DNA of 64,000 nt from JAKITW01 sp041598875 (lineage in GTDB: Bacteria; Desulfobacterota; Desulfobulbia; Desulfobulbales; BM004), in assembly GCA_041598875.1 (NCBI GenBank), contig JBFHXP010000002.1:1-64000 (forward strand), read 5' to 3'. A program made the translations under genes and the position numbers. The notes beneath the pieces were generated by a model. That model did no database searches. It was given only the letters and a program-made list of their open reading frames with translations, and was not told the DNA's origin. Below are positions 10,207 to 17,703 of the stretch, piece by piece (positions within the stretch are counted from its first letter, which is position 1; every line of letters starts with the position of its first letter).

Positions 10207-10247
10207 CTTTCAGTGCGAAAAAACAAAAAAGAACCCAGGAAGACACG

Positions 10248-11066
10248 ATGGGAGAAATCCTGAATCTGCCGTTTATGCAGCGGGCATTGCTGGCCGGAGT
10301 CATGATCGGCTTTCTTGCCAGTTATCTCGGCGTCTTTGTTGTCCAACGCGGAATGGGCTTTCTCGGCAACGGCCTGGCCCACGCAGCCTTCGGAGGTGTG
10401 GCCCTGGGACTTCTTCTCGGCCGCGAGCCCCTGATTATAGCCGTGCCCTTCACTGTGGCTATCGCCCTTGCCATCACCTGGGTTCGCCAACGAACCGCCC
10501 TGACTTCAGATACCGTCATCGGTGTTTTTTTTGCCGCGGCCATGGCCCTTGGCGTCATTTTTCTTTCCCTGAAACGGGAGTATTCCGCAGATGCCTTTGC
10601 CTATCTCTTCGGCTCTATTCTCTCGGTAACAGTGACAGACATATGGGTCACCGGCCTGGTCATGATCTTTACCCTTGCCTGCCAACCGCTCTGGGGGCGA
10701 TGGGCCTACGCGACCTTTGATCGGGACCTGGCCCTGACCGATCGGGTACCGGTACTTCTTGATGATTACATACTCACGGTGCTGATAGCGGTAACCGTGG
10801 TGGTCGCGGTCAAGGTGGTGGGCATAGTCCTGATTTCAGCATTTCTCGTCGTGCCGGCGGCGGCAGCGCGTCTTATGGCCAGGCGTTTTGCGGTGATGAC
10901 CGTCCTCTCGGTGATAATCGGCGTGGCAAGTGTTATAATAGGCCTCTGGCTTTCATATCAGCTCGATCTTCCCAGCGGGGCAACCATTGTTCTTCTTCAG
11001 ACCGCAATCTTCCTGACAAGTCTTGCGGTTGGTCGTTTGGCAGGGGCGGGATCGCCGGGACGATGA
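10248..11066 (+). CDS. znuB: ABC transporter permease, zinc/manganese uptake type (ZnuB-like)
   Basis: A 272-residue integral membrane protein of the ABC-3 (ZnuB/MntB/TroC) family with about eight helices. The family features GNGLAHAAFGG and the ISAFLVVPAAAARLMARR stretch are visible. The ATG at 10248 is chosen because the protein then begins at the first helix (GEILNLPFMQRALLAG); longer in-frame extensions run back into the ATPase gene. It forms the membrane channel for the upstream ATPase, 41 bases away. The stop codon overlaps a possible ATG (ATGA at 11063) of the next gene. Confidence 0.85.
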   Translation: MGEILNLPFMQRALLAGVMIGFLASYLGVFVVQRGMGFLGNGLAHAAFGGVALGLLLGREPLIIAVPFTVAIALAITWVRQRTALTSDTVIGVFFAAAMALGVIFLSLKREYSADAFAYLFGSILSVTVTDIWVTGLVMIFTLACQPLWGRWAYATFDRDLALTDRVPVLLDDYILTVLIAVTVVVAVKVVGIVLISAFLVVPAAAARLMARRFAVMTVLSVIIGVASVIIGLWLSYQLDLPSGATIVLLQTAIFLTSLAVGRLAGAGSPGR

Positions 11067-11119
11067 CGAACCCGGAATCCAGGCAGCATAACAACCATAA
11101 ACACCAGCAGGAAAATGAT

Positions 11120-11677
11120 ATGAACACATTTTTTGCCAAACCCGGCCCGACAAACAGCAGGGCGGCTCTGGATGTGCTCCGGCAAGGGGCGTCTCGATTG
11201 GGCGTCAAGGAAGTTATTGTCGCCTCAACATATGGCGACACCGGCCTCGCCGCGGCAAAAGCCTTTGCCAACAGTGAAACCCGGGTAATCGTAGTCACCC
11301 ACAACGTGGGCTTCAAAGAACCTGGAACCCTGGAGATGACGGCGGAGACGCGTAAAAAAATTGAGGATCTGGGCGCAAGGGTCCACACCGGGACCATGCC
11401 GTTCAGGACCATCGGCACCGCGATCAGAGAAAAACAGGCATATTCGCAGCAGGATCTCGTCGCCAACACCCTTCGACTTTTCGGCCAGGGAATGAAGGTC
11501 TGCGTCGAAATTGTCATCATGGCCGCCGACAGCGGACTGATCGGCACCAATGACGTTCTGGCCATGGCCGGGACCGGACGGGGGGCTGATACCGTGGCCC
11601 TCATTGCCCCACAGTCGTCAAACAACCTCTTTTCCCTGAAAATACGAGATATCCTGGTCAAACCGGTGGACTGGTAA
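11120..11677 (+). CDS. Pyruvate-kinase C-terminal-domain-like protein
   Basis: About 185 residues from the ATG at 11120 (ribosome-binding site CAGGA); an upstream ATG at 11063 overlapping the permease stop would add 19 polar residues. The fold resembles the isolated alpha/beta C-terminal domain of pyruvate kinase, with VIVASTYGDTGLAAAKAF and VIVVTHNVGF. It has no catalytic barrel and so cannot be a pyruvate kinase. Stand-alone members of this family have no settled function that I know. It sits directly behind the metal-uptake genes, perhaps in the same transcript. Confidence 0.7.
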   Translation: MNTFFAKPGPTNSRAALDVLRQGASRLGVKEVIVASTYGDTGLAAAKAFANSETRVIVVTHNVGFKEPGTLEMTAETRKKIEDLGARVHTGTMPFRTIGTAIREKQAYSQQDLVANTLRLFGQGMKVCVEIVIMAADSGLIGTNDVLAMAGTGRGADTVALIAPQSSNNLFSLKIRDILVKPVDW

Positions 11678-11762
11678 TACCCCGGCACCTGCACCGGGAA
11701 AAATGACCGGGTTTTGTCTCAGATTCACATAAATGCCCAACCATATCGGGAACATCCAAAAA

Positions 11763-12275
11763 ATGAAAATCACCTTTACTGAAATACCCGACCAGGGGCT
11801 TCGCCTTGAAATCAACGATGAGTCCTGGTTTCCGGATCAGGAAATTACCCGCACGGCACCGGTCAGCACCCGGCTTTATCTCGAAAAAAAGGGTGCGGAA
11901 AGGGTACTCATGGAGGGGGAGATCAAGACAGTGATCTCCCTGAACTGCGACCGCTGCCTTGAGTCTTATTCGCAGCAGCTGGACGAAGAGTTCAGAGTCG
12001 ACATCGAACTTTTTTTCCCCGACCAGGAAAAGGCGCTGGAGGAACATCACTGCAGCGACAGCGAAATGGACACCATCTTCATTGACATCCCGGTTATTGA
12101 CGTCTTCGACATTCTCACCGAACAGATGTTCCTGCTTCTCCCCCAGAAAAGACTCTGCAGCGAATCATGCAAGGGCATCTGTCATCGTTGCGGCGAAAAC
12201 CTCAATCAGGCCGACTGCCGATGCCGGGACGAGCACTCTTCGCCGTTCGCAATCCTCGCCTCGCTTAAAAAGTAA
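11763..12275 (+). CDS. yceD: YceD family protein (DUF177)
   Basis: About 170 residues starting at the ATG at 11763; a start at 11733 would add ten. The DUF177 pattern is clear: the NCDRCLES motif near the middle, an acidic segment, and a Cys-rich end (CSESCKGICHRCGENLN, then CRC). YceD is linked with 23S rRNA/ribosome maturation in other bacteria. In most genomes it is followed by rpmF (ribosomal protein L32), but here a YkgJ-type gene comes next, so the usual pairing is broken. Confidence 0.85.
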   Translation: MKITFTEIPDQGLRLEINDESWFPDQEITRTAPVSTRLYLEKKGAERVLMEGEIKTVISLNCDRCLESYSQQLDEEFRVDIELFFPDQEKALEEHHCSDSEMDTIFIDIPVIDVFDILTEQMFLLLPQKRLCSESCKGICHRCGENLNQADCRCRDEHSSPFAILASLKK

Positions 12276-12286
12276 ACGCCGCGCCT

Positions 12287-12661
12287 ATGCTCTACTGCAA
12301 TTTCTGCCCAGGATACTGCTGCTACCGTACCGCCGGGGCCAGCCTCCTGCTGACCGCAACCGATATCAATCGCCTGGCCCGTTTTTTTCAGATCAGCGAT
12401 GGCGAGGTGCGCAGGCGCTACCTGATAAACAGAAAGAACACCTTCGTTCTCCAGGAGGACGGCTCATGCATCTTTCAGTCGCCTGAGCGGATGGCAGCCC
12501 GCTGCACAATCCATGAGGCCCGTCCGGATCAATGTCGCCGATTTCCCTACGGCAAGCCATGTCCCTACCTGGAACGGGAAGACCTGCTGGCTGCCATCCA
12601 GCCGCGAATCGAGGCCGTGCTCCGGAAATCCTGGCAGGACCGGGAGACGGGCGGGAAGTGA
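12287..12661 (+). CDS. YkgJ-type cysteine-cluster protein
   Basis: A 124-residue protein with the spaced cysteines of the UPF0153/YkgJ family: CNFCPGYCC at the N-terminus, then CIF, a central C-T-I-H-E-A-R-P-D-Q-C-R-R-F-P block and a CP pair. These cysteines are thought to bind zinc or an iron-sulfur cluster; the biochemical role is not known. It starts 11 bases after the yceD stop, so both are probably on one mRNA. Confidence 0.8.
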   Translation: MLYCNFCPGYCCYRTAGASLLLTATDINRLARFFQISDGEVRRRYLINRKNTFVLQEDGSCIFQSPERMAARCTIHEARPDQCRRFPYGKPCPYLEREDLLAAIQPRIEAVLRKSWQDRETGGK

Positions 12662-12865
12662 AGAAGCCTGAAAAGGTGTGCGCGCGGTTAATCACGGCGG
12701 TCAACTTGTAGATGGCACATGGTTCCTCACGGTTGTTCGCTTCGATATTCGACGTTCCCTGTCCGATATTCATCTGGTTCCAATGCAAAAAAATCATCTG
12801 TCGCCGGATCGGTTGAACCTTTACGGAGCAACCACAGGAAAGTCGCGTGCCCATAAAAAGCACCC

Positions 12866-12958
12866 AAAAAAAATGGGGGGCTCCGAACCTGGCCATCCTG
12901 CCCTGTTCTTGACCGATAAAACCGACCTCGAACGGATGACCCTGTTGAGAGCCCCCCA
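12866..12958 (-). terminator. Long structured hairpin with U8 tail (terminator or 3' end of a small RNA)
   Basis: Read on the minus strand, a 10-bp stem (TGGGGGGCTC with GAGCCCCCCA) encloses about 65 bases that contain a second 8-bp stem (GGTCATCC with GGATGGCC, one G-U pair) and a short GTTC/GAAC stem. Eight T residues follow directly. This is more elaborate than a normal terminator. It lies downstream of fmdB. The rest of the 343-base gap 12662-13004 holds no credible gene; a further 7-bp hairpin (GGCGGCC/GGCCGCC, 12976-12994) sits just after the fmdB stop. Confidence 0.5.
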
Positions 12959-13004
12959 AGGGGGGCAGAGAAATAGGCGGCCACCCGGGCCGCCGGAATC
13001 ATGC

Positions 13005-13223
13005 TCAGGAAAAACCCGAGGATGAGCATCCACCGGAACCACCGGTCCCGAATGGGGTGGAGCCAGTGCTGGACGAAAGGCGATAACTTGTTGCAGAAAT
13101 GGTCTTTTTCACCTTTTTACTCCCGCACCTGTCACAGACGACCTCTTCTGAGTCTGCACTGCCCATGACAATTTTTTCAAACAGGGCGTTGCATTCCGAG
13201 CATCGAAATTCATAGATAGGCAT
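13005..13223 (-). CDS. FmdB-family zinc-ribbon protein
   Basis: A 72-residue protein starting MPIYEFRCSEC with a second CxxC pair (CDRCG), the typical FmdB-type zinc ribbon, followed by a Ser/Gly-rich tail. Family members are called putative regulators, but the function is not established. The ribosome-binding site AAAGGAGG is strong. It starts 52 bases after the HesB-like selenoprotein gene on the same strand and probably shares its promoter and TetR control. Confidence 0.85.
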   Translation of the reverse strand: MPIYEFRCSECNALFEKIVMGSADSEEVVCDRCGSKKVKKTISATSYRLSSSTGSTPFGTGGSGGCSSSGFS

Positions 13224-13275
13224 GACAAACCTCCTTTGTTGCTCTTTCGTTCAAACCTTATTCGAATCCGGCATC

Positions 13276-13581
13276 TCAACATTTTCCCCGCATCCCCAGG
13301 AGGGGGATGGCAGGAATAATGGCAAACCCGGGCTGCGGATCATCTTCTAAATACTCAACGGTAATCTTACCGCATCTGGTCAACAAACTGGCATCCACCA
13401 GAAATCGAACACCATTGATAGTGTATTGCGCATCTTCTTTTTTCGGCTCATCCAGAGCCAGATGAAGGGTCGGACCCGCTCAACCGCCACCTTGAAAAGC
13501 AATCCGAACCGCCGCATCAATCTTCCTTGCGGAAAGGTACTCACTCAGCTTTTCGGAGGCGCTTTCGGTTACTTCCAGCAT
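13276..13581 (-). CDS. HesB-like (IscA-type) selenoprotein with in-frame TGA
   Basis: Translating through one TGA (13480-13482) gives 101 residues: start MLEVTESASEKL, Sec at position 34 in the motif QGGGUAGP, then LHLALDEP, a central CGKI, and a C-terminal GKC before TGA at 13276. The Sec replaces the first cluster-binding Cys of A-type iron-sulfur carriers (GGCSG in IscA). HesB-like selenoproteins with this GGU-SGP arrangement are a known bacterial family. The frame is otherwise intact over its whole length, and GAGGAAG precedes the ATG. Conventional gene callers would stop at the TGA and miss it. It is flanked by a TetR gene and fmdB. Confidence 0.87.
13445..13459 (-). promoter_or_regulatory. 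Candidate bacterial SECIS hairpin
   Basis: Twenty bases after the in-frame TGA, the mRNA can form stem GGCUC / GAGCC with apical loop UGGAU. The loop starts 25 bases after the UGA and has a G among its first two bases, which agrees with the loose bacterial SECIS consensus recognised by SelB. A second small hairpin (GGGU/ACCC) lies between it and the UGA. Confidence 0.55.
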
Positions 13582-13614
13582 ATCTTCCTCACTCACACCA
13601 CTATTCACATCAAC

Positions 13615-13642
13615 CCAACAGAACGAATATTCGTTCTGTTGG
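13615..13642. promoter_or_regulatory. Perfect 28-bp palindrome: probable TetR operator upstream of the selenoprotein gene
   Basis: Bases 13615-13642 form a perfect inverted repeat of 14-bp arms whose core is AGAACGAA-TA-TTCGTTCT. The same 8-bp arms recur in the tetR promoter at 14276. It lies 33 bases before the selenoprotein start and 11 bases after the tetR stop. No U-tract follows on either strand at the right place, so an operator is more likely than a terminator. Confidence 0.75.
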
Positions 13643-13653
13643 TACAAAAAAAA

Positions 13654-14241
13654 TCAAGTAACCGCGGACCAGGAACAGGCCCACATTTCATCAAAGTATT
13701 GCCAAAGGGAACCCTCCAGGGCCCCGTCAAGCTTAAGTTGAATCAAGCGAATCGGTCCACCGAACAGGGCTGTTGTCGCAACAACCGGGTCCAGATCACA
13801 GATTTCTCCCCGGTCTATGCCCATCTGCACCATCTCGCGCATCATCTCAAAAGGACGGGAAGAACAGACCGGCTTTTCACAGGGAAGAAATTCTCGATGT
13901 TTGGCGCAGAGGAGAAAACGCACTGCATCAGGTTCTGAATCAGCCATTTGAAAGAGCGCGGCAACAACCGCGCGGATGCGGTCATGCGCTGTGCCGTACT
14001 CTGCCAGCACATCCTGAATCAGCGCCTCCATCCTCTGCACAAGATCAGTATAGAGTGATCCAGCCAACTCTTCCTTTGAGTTGAAATGGTGGTAAATCGA
14101 CCCGATACTGACATTGGCCTCTTTCCGGATATCCTGCATTGAGGTATTGAAATACCCCTTGGCAGTAAACAAGCGGAGAGCTGTTTCCAGGGTCAGGGAC
14201 CGGGTGTCAGAAAACGTATCTTTTACCTGTGCGTTACCCAC
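13654..14241 (-). CDS. TetR-family transcriptional regulator
   Basis: About 195 residues from a GTG at 14241, chosen because GGAGG lies five bases upstream; a TTG at 14253 would use a start inside that ribosome-binding site. The N-terminal helix-turn-helix is clear (ALRLFTAKGY, then VSIGSIYHHF with SKEEL). The C-terminal ligand domain is unremarkable and the ligand cannot be read from sequence. Matching palindromes in its own promoter and before the downstream selenoprotein-fmdB pair suggest autoregulation and control of that pair. Confidence 0.9.
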   Translation of the reverse strand: MGNAQVKDTFSDTRSLTLETALRLFTAKGYFNTSMQDIRKEANVSIGSIYHHFNSKEELAGSLYTDLVQRMEALIQDVLAEYGTAHDRIRAVVAALFQMADSEPDAVRFLLCAKHREFLPCEKPVCSSRPFEMMREMVQMGIDRGEICDLDPVVATTALFGGPIRLIQLKLDGALEGSLWQYFDEMWACSWSAVT

Positions 14242-14270
14242 GATTTCCTCCAATCAATTTCATGCATATA

Positions 14271-14299
14271 GTAATAGAACGAACATTCGTTCTTGTCAA
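14271..14299 (-). promoter_or_regulatory. tetR promoter with operator in the spacer
   Basis: On the minus strand, -35 TTGACA (14294-14299) and -10 TATTAC (14271-14276) are 17 bases apart. The spacer is almost exactly the operator AGAACGAA-N2-TTCGTTCT (14276-14293), so repressor binding would block polymerase. An outer inverted repeat TAGTAAT / ATTACTA (14269-14275 and 14303-14309) surrounds it. Confidence 0.78.
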
Positions 14300-14435
14300 G
14301 TCATTACTATATTATTTCCCCTGTCCGAGGATTAAATTTGGGACGCGGCCTACTATCGAGCCCCCTGAACAGAACTCGCAGGCCAGGCACAAAGATGATA
14401 TTGAAAAACTTTCTCGAAAGGACCCTGGACCAGCA

Positions 14436-15332
14436 TCAGCAAAGGCTCCGCCTTTGAACCAGAACGGTGTCTCCGACCTGGAAACACCTCTTGTCGCTCG
14501 TGACACATTGATCAAGATGAGCTGCCACAACAGCGCATTTGACAGTGAGCAGAAAATAGATCGGCCCGGCCACATGCGACAGGGTCTCGAAATTTCCCTG
14601 CCCTTTGCTGATGATCAGGTCGGCTGCGGAAAAATATTTTTGAAACTCAGGACTGCACGAGCCAACGGGGGTGCCGGGGCAGGAGGTTCCATTGCTGACC
14701 AACTGGCAATACCGGTCAAGGCCGCACGCCCTGGCATCGGCAATCTGGGCATCGTTGATTATCGGCCCGCCCCGCAACCCGAGAATCACCCGCTTGCCCA
14801 TTTCCGCCAGAAGTTCAATAACCAGTCCATCAAAAACCAGTTCGCCGCAGTTATCCGCAAGATAAAGAATAAACCCGTTCCGGGGAACATTCTCAATGGC
14901 TGCGGCAAGACAGGCGTACTGATCATGGACGATTCCCCTCTCCAGAATCGCGCTGACAAAAGCCTTGAGCTCGAAATCATGGATCGATCCATAGTCAATG
15001 ACATTGCCGGCAATCGCCAGCGAGAGCGCCAGCCTGAGAGGATCCTCAGCCCCGCTGATCACCCCGGCAAGATCCCTCCGCATCAACTGGGCCGCACCAC
15101 TGCTCTCTTTTTTTATGGCAAGGAAGGGGTCACTGCATCCGGAGACCTGAGCGATCCCGGCGTACAACAAAACCGCATTTTCCGGGGGTGAAACCTCCAT
15201 GTTCAGGTCGGCAAGAAGGGGCAGCACCTGGTTGACAACCGCCGTCTCATCACCCCGCTCACCCGCGGCAAGGCGGGCGGCATAGCGCACCTGCCTCTCC
15301 AGGCAGGGAATACATGCAGGAGAGGTTTTCAT
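14436..15332 (-). CDS. DUF89 / ARMT1-like metal-dependent phosphatase family protein
   Basis: A 298-residue protein of the DUF89 family, with N-terminal CIPCLERQ, the conserved YLADNCGELVFD metal/phosphate motif and the later SKGQGNFE motif. Related enzymes are metal-dependent damage-control phosphatases acting on sugar phosphates or modified cofactors; the substrate here is unknown. Its start overlaps the ttcA stop by four bases (ATGA), so translation is coupled. It ends the hisB-lipoprotein-ttcA-DUF89 run on the minus strand. Confidence 0.82.
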   Translation of the reverse strand: MKTSPACIPCLERQVRYAARLAAGERGDETAVVNQVLPLLADLNMEVSPPENAVLLYAGIAQVSGCSDPFLAIKKESSGAAQLMRRDLAGVISGAEDPLRLALSLAIAGNVIDYGSIHDFELKAFVSAILERGIVHDQYACLAAAIENVPRNGFILYLADNCGELVFDGLVIELLAEMGKRVILGLRGGPIINDAQIADARACGLDRYCQLVSNGTSCPGTPVGSCSPEFQKYFSAADLIISKGQGNFETLSHVAGPIYFLLTVKCAVVAAHLDQCVTSDKRCFQVGDTVLVQRRSLC

Positions 15333-16075
15333 CTGGATTGGAGATGTCCGGTGCCGGCAGGAAGATAGTCGTGCCGGACATTCCGAAGGGCATTAAACAT
15401 GTTAGACTTGACCCGGGAGTCAAGGGATGCGGCATGGGCAAGAATCCGGCGGGCATCCTGCCGCCGTGAGTCGGAATCATGGGCACAGGGGTTCTTGACC
15501 GGAAAAACACCAAGGGTAGACGCCAAGTCAACGATGTCATCTTTCTCAATAAACGCCAAGGGCCTGATGATCGCCAGCCGCCCGGAAAAGAGGTCCTGTC
15601 GCGGCATCATGGTGCTTATGTTGCCGCCGAACATCACATTTATCAAAAAAGTCTCAAGCAGGTCATCCCGGTGGTGACCAAAGGCAATCTTGTTCATGCC
15701 AAGCTCCTTGGCCAGGGAAAACAAACGGGTACGTCGTTGCCTGGAGCAATGATAACAGACGCTCCGTCCATCCTCGGCCGCCTCGGCGCGGGGCCCGAAA
15801 TCGGTCTGCTCTATTCGGCAGGGAACACCCAGCCTTTCAAGCTGGGCCGCGACCCTGTCGCCTGTGGGCTCGGCAAACCCATTATCTATATGGACAGCAA
15901 GAATCTCGTAGTCAATCGGGGCCTTCTTGCGCCAATAAGGAAGAAGCCAGGCAAGAACCAGGCTGTCAACCCCGCCGGAGACGGCAACCATCACCCGGTC
16001 CCCGTGGGACAGCATGGAAAATTCATGTAGAGCGCGGCCGATCTTTTGATTGACCGGACTGGATAGATGGATCAT
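15329..16075 (-). CDS. ttcA: TtcA-like tRNA 2-thiocytidine synthase (PP-loop ATPase)
   Basis: A 248-residue N-type ATP pyrophosphatase with PP-loop SGGVDSLVL (residues ~33-41), CYHC near the middle and a third Cys in VKNPCAHD, matching the cysteines that hold the [4Fe-4S] cluster in TtcA. The GHHRDDLLETFLIN motif is typical. TtcA thiolates C32 of some tRNAs. The family has close paralogues, so the exact tRNA target is inferred. It overlaps both neighbours by four bases. Confidence 0.82.
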   Translation of the reverse strand: MIHLSSPVNQKIGRALHEFSMLSHGDRVMVAVSGGVDSLVLAWLLPYWRKKAPIDYEILAVHIDNGFAEPTGDRVAAQLERLGVPCRIEQTDFGPRAEAAEDGRSVCYHCSRQRRTRLFSLAKELGMNKIAFGHHRDDLLETFLINVMFGGNISTMMPRQDLFSGRLAIIRPLAFIEKDDIVDLASTLGVFPVKNPCAHDSDSRRQDARRILAHAASLDSRVKSNMFNALRNVRHDYLPAGTGHLQSR

Positions 16076-16695
16076 TGGCCCCTGGCAATGTTCCCCTGAA
16101 AATAGGGGGTACCGCCGAGCTTGCTCGCAACCCCCTCGCGGGCCAATTCAGCTGCTGTGACGAATTTGAACCCCCGCCCTGCCGCACGCCCCAGGAGAAA
16201 TATATTCTCCATCACGGTTTTCTGTGTTTCATCATGGGCGCCGAACCACAAGGTTTGGCCGCTGGCAACATCAACCAGCCGGAAATCAAAGGCCACCGAG
16301 GCAGTTCTTTCAGCGGAATAGCGGGACCCGACCCGTTCGACAAACCGGTTGACGGTAGTCATCAGCACCGCATCGGTTCCCAGTTCACGGCCAACGGCCC
16401 GGGCCTGGACCAGAACATTTCCGGAGGAAAGACGGAGGCCGTCCTGGAGGTCATGATCCACAAGCTTTATCTCCGGCCGGTCCTGGAAATATTCAGCGAG
16501 CAGGGAAGAGAGAACCTCTGCTCCGGCGGTTAATTCAGGATTCGGCCCACTGCCCTCGGGTGGCAATACCGCTATGGTCTTGATCCGGGAATAGTCCTCA
16601 CCCTCTCCCTGAACGGTATTCCTGGAGGCGCAGGCGGAGACAAAAAAAAGCAGGGCAATGGCAATAAACAGACTATTCAGACGATTTTGTTTCAC
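16072..16695 (-). CDS. Outer-membrane-type lipoprotein, GNA1162/CsgG-like fold
   Basis: A 207-residue lipoprotein: a hydrophobic leader ending in a lipobox-like FVSAC, then IKTIAVLPPEGSG and a GTDAVLMTTVNRF segment that recall the periplasmic CsgG/GNA1162/TolB-N fold. The leader Cys would be lipidated; Ala follows it, so sorting to the outer membrane is plausible. The role is unknown. Its 3' end overlaps ttcA by four bases, an odd pairing of an envelope protein with a tRNA-modifying enzyme. Confidence 0.75.
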   Translation of the reverse strand: MKQNRLNSLFIAIALLFFVSACASRNTVQGEGEDYSRIKTIAVLPPEGSGPNPELTAGAEVLSSLLAEYFQDRPEIKLVDHDLQDGLRLSSGNVLVQARAVGRELGTDAVLMTTVNRFVERVGSRYSAERTASVAFDFRLVDVASGQTLWFGAHDETQKTVMENIFLLGRAAGRGFKFVTAAELAREGVASKLGGTPYFQGNIARGQ

Positions 16696-16817
16696 TTTGA
16701 CGACCTCCTGTCGGCTTGATCAAACCAACGTTTCGTTGGGCTCGCTTCTCTACCTCTGTATCTACCCGCACCGTATCAATATATTATCCATCCCGGCTGA
16801 AGCCAGGCCCGCCGGGA

Positions 16818-17417
16818 CTATAGCGTTCCCTTGGACGAAAGCACCCCTGAACCGCGATGGTCAAACTCCACCGCCTGACCCAACGCCCTCCCGAGGGCCT
16901 TGAAGACCGACTCGATTATATGATGGGCATTTTCCCCATGGAGAAGTTCGACGTGAAGGGCAAGCCCACCGTGAAGCGCCAGGGCACGCAGGAACTCCTT
17001 GACCAGGGCAGTGTCAAAATTCCCGACCTTCTGATCGGGGATGGCGACATCATAATACAAAAAAGGACGGTTGGCGATATCGACCACGACCCTGGCCAGG
17101 GCCTCATCCATGGGAACGAGACTGGAACCGTACCTTTTAATGCCGGAGAAATCCCCCAGGCTGCCTTTCAGGGCCTGGCCCAGGCAGATTCCCAGATCTT
17201 CCACGCTGTGGTGATCATCCACATCGGTGTCACCGGTGCATGAAACGGTCAAATCGAAAAACCCGTGCACCGCCAGCAGGGTAAGCATGTGATCCATAAA
17301 TGGAACACCGGTGGCAATGCGGTGGACTCCCTGACCAGCCAAATCCAGGGTCAGGGAAATGTCAGTTTCTTTTGTTTTGCGGCGCACCTCTCCGATGCGC
17401 GCCGACACTTTTTCCAT
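16818..17417 (-). CDS. hisB: Imidazoleglycerol-phosphate dehydratase HisB
   Basis: A monofunctional 199-residue HisB. It carries GVPFMDHMLTLLAVHG, the manganese-binding DDHHSVEDLGI and the repeat later in the chain (ENAHHIIESVFKALGRAL). It converts imidazoleglycerol phosphate to imidazole acetol phosphate in histidine synthesis. GAGGAG upstream of the ATG serves as ribosome-binding site. No other his gene is adjacent; the next gene on this strand is the lipoprotein 122 bases on. Confidence 0.95.
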   Translation of the reverse strand: MEKVSARIGEVRRKTKETDISLTLDLAGQGVHRIATGVPFMDHMLTLLAVHGFFDLTVSCTGDTDVDDHHSVEDLGICLGQALKGSLGDFSGIKRYGSSLVPMDEALARVVVDIANRPFLYYDVAIPDQKVGNFDTALVKEFLRALALHGGLALHVELLHGENAHHIIESVFKALGRALGQAVEFDHRGSGVLSSKGTL

Positions 17418-17703
17418 AGGATCACTCTCCTCGAATTCGTATATGAACAGCGTGTGTCCGCCGGGATCACCTTATTATTCCAGCAAGATCAACCACCAAG
17501 ACGCACCAAACATTGTATACTTCCCGCTGTTCAACCACCGGGATTATTCCCTGGTGGGGTTACCGGATGAATCCGGTTATGTTTCCGCACATGATTTGTA
17601 TCTATACAAGCTGTCATATTCAGAGGCAATACCCTTTTGAGGATCTTCTGAAAAAAATCGGCGCACTCCAGGCGCATGAGGTATCGATCGGCAATGTTTT
17701 TTG
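17418..17703. other. Non-coding region between hisB and tRNA-Gly
   Basis: This gap must hold the hisB promoter on the minus strand. A GC-rich stem (CCACCGGG / CCCTGGTGG with a bulge, about 17535-17560) and a small CCGGAT/ATCCGG hairpin follow each other. Short open frames across it have no ribosome-binding site and no recognisable product. Confidence 0.4.

Noticed and set aside
12866..12958. Signal recognition particle (4.5S) RNA, because the outer GGGGGGCTC stem looks similar
   Set aside because: The conserved SRP core (GGAAGGAAGCAG-type loop) is absent.
13276..13581. The TGA-interrupted HesB frame as a pseudogene
   Set aside because: Both halves are intact, the single TGA falls exactly on the functional Cys site of the family, flanked by the GG-U-xGP motif, and a SECIS-like hairpin follows.
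13615..13642. The 28-bp palindrome as a terminator for tetR
   Set aside because: No U-tract follows on the minus strand and its core matches the operator in the tetR promoter.
13426..13938. Plus-strand frame of about 170 codons across the selenoprotein and tetR
   Set aside because: It is the shadow of two well-supported minus-strand genes and has no recognisable motif or ribosome-binding site.
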